A stretch of DNA of 64,000 nucleotides, from contig NC_088169.1 in assembly GCF_028769735.1 (NCBI RefSeq), positions 42,012,729 through 42,076,728 on the forward strand. Reading direction: 5' to 3'. Made by a program: the position numbers and the translations under genes. The notes beneath the pieces are model-generated. The model saw only the letters and a list, made by a program, of their open reading frames with translations. It did no database searches and was not told the origin of the DNA. Source of the DNA: Zonotrichia leucophrys gambelii. Lineage: Eukaryota; Chordata; Aves; Passeriformes; Passerellidae. Below are positions 1 to 11,814 of this stretch, piece after piece; within the stretch, counting starts at the first letter, position 1; every line of letters starts with the position of its first letter.

Positions 1-560
1 CAGGTGTCTCAGAAAGTCAAAGACAGTCCAGTGGTCTAGGAGGTATGACAGAGGACCTGCAGGACCTAGCCATGAGGACCTGGCCACAGGACCTACAGGA
101 GAGGCCAGGGAGGCCAGGTAAGACACCCAAAGCAGGTAACATGACCCTGTGCACCTCTCAGCTCATGAACCCCACCAGAGTGCCTGTCCATGAGCTGCGT
201 TAGGCCGTCGTGTGAGCCTGGAGGATGTCTGTGCTTAGGTAGCCCTCCACAGGCCAGGAAAGCTGCCAGCAAACAACCAAAGTACTCCAGGAACATTAAA
301 GTTCCAGCCTAACTTTTATTTAGCTGTTAATTAAGCCACTGGCTGTGTCTAGACTGGAGGACCTGGGCGTGCTGCCAGGCTCCCGTGCGCGGCGTGTGCA
401 CCCACCCTGCTGCATCCTGGCTCCAGCCCGGGGTGTGATGCCCGTGTTTGCTGCCCACGGTGCCCAGCCACACCAGGAGCCCCAGCCCACGCTCAGCATC
501 ACTGAATTTGGGTGTTTGTGATCACCTGTGGGAGCCTCACAACACACAGCCAGAGGTTAT
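1..560. other. GC-richer edge segment, no gene supported
   Basis: This stretch is richer in G+C and CpG than most of the window, for example around 385-400 and 430-460. Between about 52 and 105 the motif AGGACCT appears four times at irregular spacing, and a good splice-donor match (CCAG then GTAAGA) sits at 114-123. One plus-strand frame is open from base 3 to about 206, but it is short and unrecognised. On the minus strand an AATAAA motif lies near 315-320, with a T/G-rich stretch (minus strand) near 265-285, the arrangement of a polyadenylation site. None of this is enough to call a gene. Confidence 0.4.
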
Positions 561-3169
561 TGAGGACACGTCCTCTGTCACCGAAATAGAAGATAACTTT
601 TTTTTCCAAATAAAGTCCCCTCAAATGCTAGGTTGAAAATGTTGAGAAATGGTCTTCTAGACATGCTAATGAAACACTCATAAAATAATGCAGCCAAGTC
701 CCACTAGCTTTGAGAAATTAAGCAGGCAGCTGAATTCAGCCTACAGTAAAATGAAGTGATATGTAGTGATTTTGGACAGACACCAGTTATCTGAATTTTT
801 CCTTGTTAGCAGAAGGAAAAGGCAGAAGTTGTTACCCTGAATGCTGAACCAAAATTATGGATCAAGCAATCAAATGCATGGGCTTCTCATTAGGCAGAGC
901 AAAGAGGTTGCTTCACTAAAAATCAACAGTGTTAATTTGTTCACTCAAGCTGCAGATGCAACTAGGTACAAAAATAATGTTTTCAGTCTTGTTTTGGATC
1001 AATATATATTTAAGGATATCTCCTGTGGTGGTATCAACATCTGAAGTACACCCTGAATAACTTCATGGCATAGTTCACTGTACATGGACTAATACAGGAA
1101 AACTGTGAAGAAGAGAAAGGAAACCTTGTCTGGGAAGCAACAGGATATACAAGAGCTGATAGCAGGATTTGATGGCAGTTTAAGGACAAGGACAGAGCAA
1201 GTGACAAAAAGCAAGAAACTTGTGCTGCTTGAGTAAATCAGCTCATGTCACAGCACTTTTCCTGGCTGGTGTATGGGTCTCAGTTTAGAAGTGGATGACA
1301 AAAACTGTGCGTGTTCATAAGGCCAGAGTCACTTTTCTCTCTGAAACTTATGTGCCAGGTAGAGGCAGCATTTACCCAAACACTGATGGGAAACAAGAAG
1401 AATCTGTTTAAAAGATTTATCTGATCACAAAACATACATCTAAATGAACACTTCTATAAAAAGTGTGCATTTTTCCTCTTTGACTGAGAAGATAATTCAG
1501 AGCAGTGGTCTCATGTGCAGCCATCTACAGGTCAGGAACGAGAAAGCTGGTGCAGATATTTGCTGCCAAGCAGAAGGAAACTGCCCATGATCATTTCCCT
1601 CTTCTCCTTACATTCAGGTCTATGCCCTGTGCAAAAGCCTGTAGCTCATGTACTACACTGAGCTCTCTGCTTCATGAGGATGCCTAAACACGAGCACTGC
1701 ACCTGACACTTTTGTTGGAGCAGCAGGTCCAGACCCTGTGTTTGTTTTGAGGAGCAGAGCCTGCCACGTGCAGGGGAAACCGCTGAGACAGAAGAGACAA
1801 AGGATGTCCAGTCATTCTTTTGTGGTTAGTGGTGGGATAACATCAGCCTAGGGCTTTGCAGGGCAGCCTCCAGAGAAGACCAAATCAGCCACACCATCTC
1901 AGGACATGCCAAGCACAACCCATCTGCCTCTGGTCTTGGGTAGGCAAGAAAGTGTCTAAGAATTACCACCCAATTTCCAGAACTGGGGAGTAGCTCTACT
2001 TCAGACCTATTTTAGAGATGAAAGGAGAAGGCAAATTCCCTTGTTGTTCATACAGCTGTTCCACCTAAACCTTATATATACCTAAAGAGTGTATAATACA
2101 GTATTTACTTGTAAGACAGACTTTTTATATCCTGGAGTAAAACCTTGCTATCAATCTAAGAAAAACAATCTGGAATTCAGACACCTGCCATAATATAATT
2201 TTCATTTGATACTCTATTTCATTGGAGCTGGACTTTAAAAGGACATATGTGCTTGGATGTGTTAGAAAAACCATAGATTTAAGTGTGGAAAGTGGAGTCA
2301 GCAGTCATGAAAACTTTTACCATGTGACAAATATATAATCTCCCTGTAACACCAGACCATAACATATAATATATAGCTGGGAACTGAGCAGAAAGGAGAA
2401 AATCAGTCATTTACAAGTAGTCCCTTGTGTCTTACCTTTACTGCAGAAGGGCTTTGCATAAAGTCTGTCTTGCCAGCTTTTAGTGTGCGACTCTGCAAAT
2501 GAAAGGGAGGAAGATTGCCAGGCAATGAGCTTGCTGGACACAGGTTATAATTTCTCTCTCTGTTTATGGTGAGTGCTGTGAAAACAAAAATTATTCAGCC
2601 AGTGTGAGGCACATAACCTACTGTATGTGTAGTTTAGCAGTGATTTAGAGCCCTGATGATGGCAAATGAGGAGTTAGAACAACTAACCTGGATGGCTGCA
2701 GGTGTGACAGATACCACTCACATATGGATCAATATGTAACAGCAATTCACATGCATTTACTGGACCAGGATCTGTAACATTTTACTGACTATGGCTGCAC
2801 AGACATAAGGGATAATTCTTCCAGGTGTTAGCAGTGGTAGTAAATATTTGTATTTATGTTATGATGGTGTCCAAAAGAACTAGTAGGGGACCATTATACA
2901 TAGAACTATATAAGAAAGAGAGAAATAATCCCTTCCCTGTGGAGTTAACCATCTAGGGGACACAAATAAGAGGTAGAAGAATGGGAATAAAATGTAGATG
3001 CAAATGAGTATAGCAATGAATTGGGACAGCTTTGTGAGTTGTATGACTTTTTCTGTGATTTTTCTAAGTAAGAGAAAAAGATGCACAATGGTTGCTAGCA
3101 AGTCACTGGGACATTCTAGGGATCTGGAATTCATTTTTGTTTGAGAAAAGTGGGTTAATGAAAATTTTT

Positions 3170-3236
3170 AATTTTTGGGAGGGTTTGTTTTTTTGGTTGG
3201 GTGTTTGTTTTTTGGGTCTTTGTTTGTTTGTTTAAA
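3170..3236. repeat. T/G-rich low-complexity tract
   Basis: Runs of T interrupted by G, with several TTTG and TTGTTT units, ending in three GTTT copies at about 3221-3234. It resembles in style the longer T/G tract near 62.7 kb. No coding meaning is implied. Confidence 0.8.
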
Positions 3237-3592
3237 TAGAGGAAGAGGAAAAAGATAAATCACAGCAATTTCTGTTTCTTTGGATGTGTAAACTCAAGAC
3301 TAGGATTTTATCAATTTTAATACGCTAAGAAATGAGCCATAATTTGCAAGTCATGTACATATACATTCAAAAAGAGATCCAGTTGTTGACCACTGTCACA
3401 TCTGGTTTTAGTGTGGGTCTCACAGGAACAGCACAGCAGCAGCATTCACCCCTCTCCTCATGGGGCTCTGTGGAAAGGAAACATCCCACAAGTGGACATA
3501 CACACCTGATGAGCAATTCCTGCTCCCTTTAAGAAAAATAAGTCAAAAAATCAAGGCTAAGTTGTGCCTCTGCCCTTTCCAAATGCTGGTGA

Positions 3593-3615
3593 AGAGAGGG
3601 AGGAGGAGGAGGGTC
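3593..3615. repeat. Short GGA/GA-rich tract
   Basis: Purine-only run made of GAG and GGA units. It is too short to be called a microsatellite with certainty. Confidence 0.6.
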
Positions 3616-5210
3616 ACATTGGGGAGGCTGCAGGGCTGATGGACATCGCTCCTGGACTGCCACCTCTGTGCCAGGGGAGCTGCCCCACTCCCAGACCTGT
3701 CCCTGCTGCCCTGGAAAGAAGAGCATTCGGATTTGATATTTAGCTTCTCTCCCTGAATTGTTGATTGTTTACCAGCCAAAGTGAAGTTCTTAGGGTGAAT
3801 ATTAGCAAAGAAGGAACTAATTAGGCAACTTCTGTAATCCTGTCAACACTGTTCTGGCTTGCTTGTGCAGGCTGAGGCATTTTCGCATTGTATTCTTCTT
3901 TATTCTAAGCATTTCCCAGGTAACAAGGAAGGTAAAGAAAATTAGCACCTTTTAAAACTGCCTCCTTGTGACTTACCTTGACAGAGAGGTGAAACTGCTT
4001 TTTCTTATGTTTTCCTGGCATAATCCTTTCCCTCTTTTAACTTTCATTTCATGGCGACCTGTAATCCTGGAACTGATCTAAAGAGGCTGTGTTTTGCTTG
4101 TATCTGTGTCTTATAAAATGTTTTCTTCATCACTCTTCAGGAAAAAAGTTGTCCTAGGACATTGGGAGCAAAGCAGGGCTTCAAGCAACACAGTAACAGT
4201 TTCATTGTTTAACTTAAATAATGAAGGCTTTGGGGTTCTGGTTTTTATTTTTAAATGTTGGAAGTGAAATATGGTAGGGATGTTTGAGTTATGAACAATG
4301 TCACTTATTCTTTTACTGCTTCAGAGTCAATATTATAGCAGTGTTCTGGGCTACAATGCTCTGAGCTGTGGGCAATATTGGTTAGATAGATTTGAGGCAT
4401 AAATAGGTAGAAAAAAGGGGTGGCAAGGAACACTAATGCTGAATTGTGTGCTACTTTCTGGAAAACTTGTTTCTTGTTTATTGTAGTTTGTCCTTTTTCA
4501 AGATGACAGGAGTAAGAGTTGATTAAAGAAACAAAGAACATGCACAAGCATAATATAAAGTTGGCAACTTAGATTTGCATAACTTAAATTCTTAGTTTAA
4601 GAGACATAAATAAGGAAAGAAATTCCCTCCAGGAATTCAAACAAAACTTCTTTGGATTTTGTATTTTCCACATTATAAACAAAATCCTCATTGCCCAAAA
4701 GCAGAAGAAACTTAAAAGACTATAGCTGCAGGAAAGGGAAGGAGGAGATTTAAGTTTCTGAGACAAATTAGAAATTCATTCTAAGATCAGAAGGACAGAC
4801 ATTTTTATCTGTTCTGACCCTAAATGGCTTGGTCTGATTGTTTGCTTCTTTTGTGATGCTGCAGAGAGCTGCTCCCTTGGAGGAGGCTGTTTAGCAACTA
4901 CCAGTGGCTCTTTCTAAATTACTGACAAGGACAGTCAGGTCAGAAATGGATCCCCTCACCATTCCCTCTGTGGATGCTCTTTTTGTTTCTCTGCTTATGG
5001 CATGAATCCCATCTCTCTCTCCTGCAATATTTTCACTACATATGGGTTCAGTACTATATTTTTAAAGTTCCTTTTTTTTTTCTCTCAAAGTTTCTTGTTT
5101 AGTCTACGAAGACAAACAATAACACCTCTCAAGGTATTACACTGAATCAAAGAGCTTTCTGTTTTCTAGCTCAGGAATAAAATATTACAGGTGTGCCTGC
5201 AAGTGTCAAG

Positions 5211-5248
5211 TGAAAAAAAATAAAAAACAAAACACAACAAGACAACAT
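5211..5248. repeat. A-rich low-complexity tract
   Basis: An almost pure A run broken by single C, T and G bases, of the AAAAC type. No adjacent retroposed sequence was recognised, so it is not called a poly-A tail. Confidence 0.7.
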
Positions 5249-6005
5249 GGAAATAGTAAAAACAGTAGCAGCATTAGAAGGGTTGATTATTCACATGATA
5301 ATGGGCAGCTTTAATGTGAATTTTTGCATAGTTGAGCCAGTGAGATCAATTTAATCCGGGTGGGTTATTCTTCTCCTCATGTAAAAGACCATTGATTCCT
5401 TCTATTGGCTCAGTGAGGGAGCTCTTCAGCACAGTGGCACACTGAGGAAGCTGGTTGAAAGCCACTGAAATCAGCAGGAGCTTTTTAATTGACTCTGAAT
5501 CAGGTCCCAACACTGCACATAACTGCTGTCCTTTCACAAAACTTTGTTTCTTGAATACAATTGGATTACCTAAATAAAACTTGGGTTTTGCTGTTAAATA
5601 TTCGGTGTGAATCAATTCTTTATGGAGAAAATATTTTGCCTGCGATACATTTGCTGTGTGTTTAAAGTCTGAAAGTGTTGCCAGTGATAATTGCTTCATC
5701 ATCTTTTGTTCAGGTGACTAATTATAATAAAATATATTTTATGCATAAACCAGTATGAGACTCATTTTTATACATTTCATTTAATTCCTTTTTACTGTGA
5801 CAAATCACATTGTTAGAAATGTACTAACAGATGGGGTGGATTTTAAAGTCAGTATAAATTATGACTCCTTAATTTTTGCAAGTGTTGAAGAATTTAATTG
5901 TCTCCATTCAGATTTTTGGCTTAACTCCTGTGGTTTGGCTTGTTAGGATTCCAGACATGCAACACAAGGAGCAGAGAATTTCTGGACTGTGCAGTGTCTT
6001 TTGGA

Positions 6006-6016
6006 GGGGGGGGGGG
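6006..6016 (+). repeat. Homopolymer G run (11 G)
   Basis: Eleven consecutive G bases followed by an A-rich stretch. Long G runs are error-prone in sequencing, so the exact length should be treated with caution. Confidence 0.85.
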
Positions 6017-8591
6017 AAAGAAAAAAGTGTCCTAAGAAGGAAAGGAAGTTAGGACAAAAGTAAGGTCCTCCGCAGAAGTGCTCAAAATGGCCTGTTCCAG
6101 AGTGCGGGTTAGGAAGGGTTCCCTTTGAATAGCCCTGCTTGTTAGGGGCAGTAGAAGCAGTGCTCTCTTGTGTTGCCCACATTCCAGCTGCAATGAAATA
6201 AAGGCTCTGAGTGTGACCCCAGCCCAGGAGTGGGGGAAACTCTTACCCAAGTATAAAATCACAGCATTGATAGCTGCAGCTAGCAGTGAAACATGGTTAG
6301 CAGTGAAACACTGTTTCAGAAAGCATTTTCCCTTCCTTTCCCTTATTCTGTGTGCAGAAATTCTTTCAGCTTCAGTAACTTTAAATTCAGATGTTCCTCT
6401 TGAGACCTCTCTGGTATTAGCTGCCTTCTCCCCTGTCCTTCAGTTGCTCCACAGCTGTGTTACTCCTGACACTTCACCCTCCCTCCCTTCCTCATACAGA
6501 GCAGATTTTCCTCTGGCAAGCCTGGGCAGGTGGGCCACCATGGGCAAAGCCATATTTCTCACCCACTGCTCCAAGCCTGCCACTGCTGTTGTTAAACCCT
6601 CCCACGCTCCTCCTTTGATATATCACTCACCTGCAACTCTTTGTGGTGCTCCCTGTGGTCTTCAGCCTGAACTGCCTGAGTAGCTCACTTCACCAGGCAA
6701 GCACCAGGAGTTGTTGAGAAAGGTCTCCCTGATCAGGTGATGATTATAAACTGTGTCAATGGGAGGCAAACAGCCAGCTAGGTTTCCCAGAGGACCAAAC
6801 TGAGCATGACAGACCCAGCTGCCTCCACGTGTCACATCAGCCCCTCAAGTGATGATCTGCAGCCTTCTCTTTCCTGCTAGATCTGTGCTTGGCACATTCA
6901 TTCCCCTTTTGGGTCTAAAATTCCCTTGTAGTTCTTTCCAGATGCTTGCTCAGGCTCTCACCTGAAGACAGGCTTGTGCTCATATTCTCCAGTGGGTGGA
7001 GAGCTTAGACCTGTGCCCAAAGTGATTTAGAGATACTGTTTACACTGGCACTGGCTGTTTTCAGTGCCACTAATGTCTGCCCATGAGGCCTCATTCATAC
7101 ATGGAGTACACAATACAGGTGTGTGGAATAAATTCCGCTAAGTGTGCCATTCTAATTCTGAAGATAAAAACCACGTTAAATTAATGAGGAATATCATCAA
7201 GTCCTAGCAGGTGATTAAGCTCAGAGATCTGTGGCTATAAGGCTGGGGTGTTGACTAGCAGGGTGTTGTTTTTCCATGCCTGCCAGTTTTGATCTGGTAC
7301 TGTAGAATTTGGAAACCCTGGATTTAGAGTTTGGTTTTGAAAGTTCAGCTGACTCAGAGATTAGGCAGCACTAATACAGCGTCTGTACCCATTATCTCAT
7401 GATTTAAATGTTCTCTGTTTCACACTAGCTAATGATTTAAATGCCATTAGATATCTTTGTATGACATCCAATATGAAATAATCAACTAGCTTAGCTTAAC
7501 ATTGGTCCCATCAATCAAACTCCCTGTTCCTCCCACAGCATTGTTAATGAAATGTTGGTAAGAAAACCAACAGACTCGACTATGGCATTAGAATTAAGGG
7601 GTGAAAGGTGACATTTCATTACTAATTTTTTTTTTGTCTTGGAGTCTAATTTTGTTTCAACAGAGTCCAGAAGAGACATTTGCTCAGAAAATGTGTTATA
7701 ACTCCTAAGATATCTGTCCTAACTACTATTTGTGCTACATCTGATTATATAACATAGCAACATTAAATGGAGGGGAAAAGTCATCACATCATTTAAAACA
7801 TTCCTGATGCTGGAGCTTGACATGATTTCTTTGAGAGGGAGTCCTGGCAGGTCTTTGTATCTTTGTGGTCCTCATGGTGAGATGGCTGTCAGCTCAGAAG
7901 GGGTAGTTTCAGTGAAGACAAATGAGAATGTTATTCCTTGTGTGCTTGACTGACTGATTTGTAGGTGAGGGTGAAAATATATGGATTTAAAAATAGAACA
8001 TTGTCATGTGCAGGACCACAGAGCTGCAGTCAGGCCTTTCAGGGGACTCCTCATTAAAATATAACATACCAGTAAATTAAAAACAAACCCAGCATCACAG
8101 CACATTGTCATAACAGAGGGCTGAACAAGTAGGAAGTGAGAGGCATGGCAGGGACCTGCACCATTTTGTCACCCTTTTGTCCATCAGCTGAAGCCTCCAG
8201 AGATCTTCTGCCTACATGGGAACTGAACAGGCAATAAGGAGAGGCCCCTGGAGGGAGAAAGAAGGAGGATCTGGGGCAGACAAAGGAGCAGAGAACAGCC
8301 AGTCAAGAAGGGGCTGGTGATTGTAGTGTGGAGTTATGTTCTGTGAAGTTAATAATAAAGATGAATCCCAGGAAAGTTGGAAAGCAAGCCTGTCTGCATC
8401 TCTTCTGTTCAAAGCAGAGCAGGGACTCCAACTGCTTGAGAGAGTCACCTTTCTTTGAAGCAATTTTGAGGTGAAAATCTCAGGCATTTGTGCAATGAAT
8501 TAAAGGTTTTCTAATTCCCCTTTAATTTGGGAGTACTCAGAAAGCTCTCAGCACTTCTGCAGGTAACTTCAAGGCTCATTCCTTATTGCCC

Positions 8592-8610
8592 TTTTTTTTT
8601 TTTTTTTTTT
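8592..8610 (+). repeat. Homopolymer T run (19 T)
   Basis: Nineteen consecutive T bases followed by GAGACACC. A minus-strand retroposed copy could leave such a mark, but the sequence to the right shows no recognisable gene or SINE, so only the homopolymer is called. Confidence 0.9.
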
Positions 8611-9282
8611 GAGACACCAGGTTTGAATTATTGTAACATACATGGAAGAGAGACATTAATTAATTTCAAGGAAAAGATGATTTTTAGCCTATTCTTATAA
8701 TTATCACCAAAAGTACATAAACTCTCATCTGGGACTGGTTTCTTCTAGGGCTGTTTCAGATCATCATGAAGTCTTTTTCAACTGGGCATGAATTCCATTC
8801 GGTGAAAAAAGTCAATGTCTCTGCTCTACTGCCTTGTCCCAATACTGTACCAGGGCACAGTCAGCTGTAATGGAAAGGCTTGAGATTGCTGGGTTTCTCC
8901 TCTTTGAAGATTTACATGGTATTAAATAGGAAAGAAATGTGTCCTTCTGCTTGTGAAAAGAAGGACACTTCAATAGGTTCAGACTTTTTGTTTTTTTTGT
9001 GGAGGAGTGAAAATGTGACACTGAATTCTGAAAAGTGTTTAATTAACAGCTTGGTTTTGCCAGACTTTTCTAGTGAAGAACTAACTTAGCTTATGGACTA
9101 TAACTCTAAAAAAGAACTATTGATATGTTAATTGTATATGATTATGAATGGTTATTTATGGCATTGGATCCCTCTGCTAAACCAATTATGCTCTATTTGT
9201 GAGATTTGCATTATACTGCATCCATGGCATTTAATTAAACTTCTATTTCTCTTCTTTCTTTCTTTTTGTTTTCCTTTTCCAG

Positions 9283-9435
9283 CCTTACATATATGATAAA
9301 CTACAAGAAGTCACTCAGTGGTTAAAGCTAAATCAGCTATTCATTCGATCACCCCTCATTCACATCCTCCTCTGTTTGTCTGGCCCAGAAAATCTTAGCT
9401 GTGCCCCCTTAAACTCACCAGCTCAGGTTCAATGA
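9283..9435 (+). CDS. Weak candidate terminal exon (unrecognised)
   Basis: A pyrimidine tract of nearly 40 bases ends in TTTTCCAG at 9275-9282, a strong-looking splice acceptor. From 9283 one frame stays open for 50 codons to a TGA at 9433-9435. The start reads PYIYDKLQEVTQW, followed by a fairly hydrophobic middle (near LIHILLCL). An AATAAA lies about 195 bases past the stop, at 9629-9634. I do not recognise the peptide, and an open run of this length is expected by chance about once in twenty tries per frame, so this is a suggestion only. Confidence 0.12.
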   Translation, partial: PYIYDKLQEVTQWLKLNQLFIRSPLIHILLCLSGPENLSCAPLNSPAQVQ

Positions 9436-11668
9436 ATTTTTATAATTGTATTTTATGTACTTCTAGAACTAGATACAGCAGTCACTCAAACTCTATTGGT
9501 GAAAACCATCTTCTCTATTTTAATGTATATTTAAATATATTTATATAAACATAAAGGAGATGTTTAAAAACAGTGTAATGGCACAGCATGCTGTAATCTG
9601 AGTTTCTTTTGGTCTCCCTCTGCCAGTTAATAAACAGCATGTAAAGTCAACTGCATAACCAATGCTCTAATTCAGAACATATCAAAAGGTTTGCGTGGGT
9701 GAGGTAAATTGGGCTGATAGTGAGTCAGGAGCTGGCTGGATCCCTCATTTGTTCATTCAGAGCATTTTTTATGTAGAACTAATTTTCAAGTAGTTGAATT
9801 TCTGAAAAGAAAATGAAATCCTTAAGGGGGCAATTTAGCTGGAATCCTCTGAAACACAGCTCAACATGGATTGCCTTTTCACAGCTGTTTTGTGTGGAAA
9901 AGGATCTTAGGTTTTCAGTCCCCTCCACACCTGCTTACTGCTTCTTTTCTGGAAGTGTTTTATTTTACAGTGCACCTAGTGAATGAGCTTTTAGGATTCA
10001 GTGGAGAAAGGGGTTAAATCATTGTATGGGTTATACTTACTGGAAACTTGCCTTGCCTCCTACTCATAGCATCAGTGCCAAAAAGTTTTGTTTTGGGGCT
10101 TTCAGTGGTTGAAGTGTCCAAAAGTGAGAGTAAAGAGAATGGTATCCATCCTCCCTGCACCCCTTTGTGTGTGTGCTGCTTGCTGTATTACTGGGGCAGG
10201 GTGCGGAGAAATCGGGAATTCAGGAGCTGATCTTCCAGTGCACATAAATACACAGACATGCACGGATCTATCTGGTTCCACTGTCCCTGCCCAGGCAGTG
10301 GCAAACAGCACAGAGCCTGTTCTTTGGTTTCAGAGCATAATAATATCTTCCTGGCCACAATGCTATTCATCACACCCTTTTGCCAAATAACAAGCCCAAG
10401 TGGCCTGGAGGTCTTTCTGTGGACACTGCTCCAGATTCAGTCTCCCGAAGAATATTTTGAAACATACCAGACCTAAAATATTTTCAGTCTTACTCAGAAA
10501 AACTCTCACTAACTAAATTCTACTCTTGCATCTTTGTTCTCTAAGAACCCGAGTCCCTTCTGTCTCAGCTGAAGTCTCAACAGAAAGGAGTTTTAGCATC
10601 TTGCTTGCATCTTAAGTGCATAATTTAAAAGGTTGGCTACACAAAGCAAGAACAATTGGAAGCTTTCTTCTCTGTATGATCATAGGGATGGGAGAACATA
10701 GTTGGAATAATTGTATCAGAAGGGAACCTTTTTAATTATGTTCCTTCCACCCTAACACATAAGCAAATAAAGTAGGACCACTGCAAAAGCATTTATTTAG
10801 CCTGATTGTAGGGGCAAGTACAGAAGTGTTTATCATCTTGATATTACCAAGGCAGCCATTGCTAGACTATAGCTTGAAATAGCTGAAGAAAAAAATGTAC
10901 CTCTCATTTCAATTGGGGCAATTTGCAAATATCCAAATCTTCTATTGTCTGGAGGGTTTATTTTGTTACACAGAACCTATAGTTACTGCACCCCAAAAGT
11001 TCTTTTTTATGATTAGCTGAAGCACAGACAAATCATGAAAAGACAATTGTACACTTTCTTGTGTGGCTTTATGGGCTTTAAGTGCCTACAAAAAAGGATT
11101 CCTTATGCTTTAATTTCTCTTTATTTTTTTGACTGTAAAGACCCATGGGGTAAATGCCAGTCCCACAATCCTGCAGTTATATGGTTACTGTCAGCCTGCT
11201 CAAATGATGCTTCCTGTTCATTAGGCATCCTTTCATCTGACAACAATGTACTGGCTTTGCTGCAATTCTTAGTCAACGCCCATCTCTTCAATAGCCTGTG
11301 AATAGTATTAAATAGTGTTTATGCTAGCTATTGTTGCCTTTTGTGTGGTTTGTCTAATTCACAGAGAAAAGTCTGCTTTTGTGGTCTAAGGCTGGCTACG
11401 TCATGGCACGCCATGTGCCTTCTGATGGGATCCATTCCTGCTGAGTGATAACATTACAGGTCTCAACTCCTTTGCAATACAATCCAGCATTCTTAACACA
11501 GTCAATACACTCACAGGCAATCTAGTTTACTCTTTATATTAAGAGGTTTAGGGAGACAAAGCTCATCTAAATACCTGCTCGTGAAACAAGTAAGATGAAT
11601 TCAACCGATTTGAGAATTACTTCCCAGCTCCCACACAACTACACAATGAGCACCATAAATCAAAAATT

Positions 11669-11682
11669 AAAAAAAAAAAAAA
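11669..11682 (+). repeat. Homopolymer A run
   Basis: About fourteen consecutive A bases following an A-rich stretch (CAAAAATT). No retroposed body is recognised on either side. Confidence 0.8.
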
Positions 11683-11800
11683 CAGAGCAGGGAATGCCCA
11701 AATATCCCAGGTAGACTCATTCTGCACACAAACACAGCACATTTTAGCATATAGGGTGGCATTAGTGCTCATAGTTAAGATGAGGCTTAATACTAGAGTC

Positions 11801-11814
11801 AAAGCGGCCGCTTT
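11801..11814. repeat. 14-bp perfect palindrome with a NotI site
   Basis: AAAGCGGCCGCTTT reads the same on both strands and contains the 8-bp GCGGCCGC (11,804-11,811). It stands out because its surroundings are AT-rich and almost free of CpG. Confidence 0.9.

Larger units (their letters stand above)
560..9240. other. Non-coding stretch without a supported gene
   Basis: AT-rich sequence in which I see no recognisable exon, RNA gene or transposon. It holds small low-complexity runs listed separately (3170, 3593, 5211, 6006, 8592). Two longer open frames, 6168-6683 on the plus strand (171 codons) and 5346-5702 on the minus strand (118 codons), have no recognisable domain and are within what chance gives. 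A 12-bp motif, ATGATTTAAATG, occurs twice 35 bp apart near 7399 and 7434. Confidence 0.5.

Noticed and set aside
5346..5702. 118-codon minus-strand open frame of normal-looking composition
   Set aside because: The residues do not match a family I know and there is no supporting signal. It would need a database search to revive it.
6168..6683. 171-codon plus-strand open frame
   Set aside because: No recognisable domain, no splice or polyadenylation context, and a length compatible with chance among several thousand frames in the window.
8592..8810. T19 run as the tail of a processed pseudogene
   Set aside because: The sequence beside it shows no recognisable gene body and no flanking duplication.
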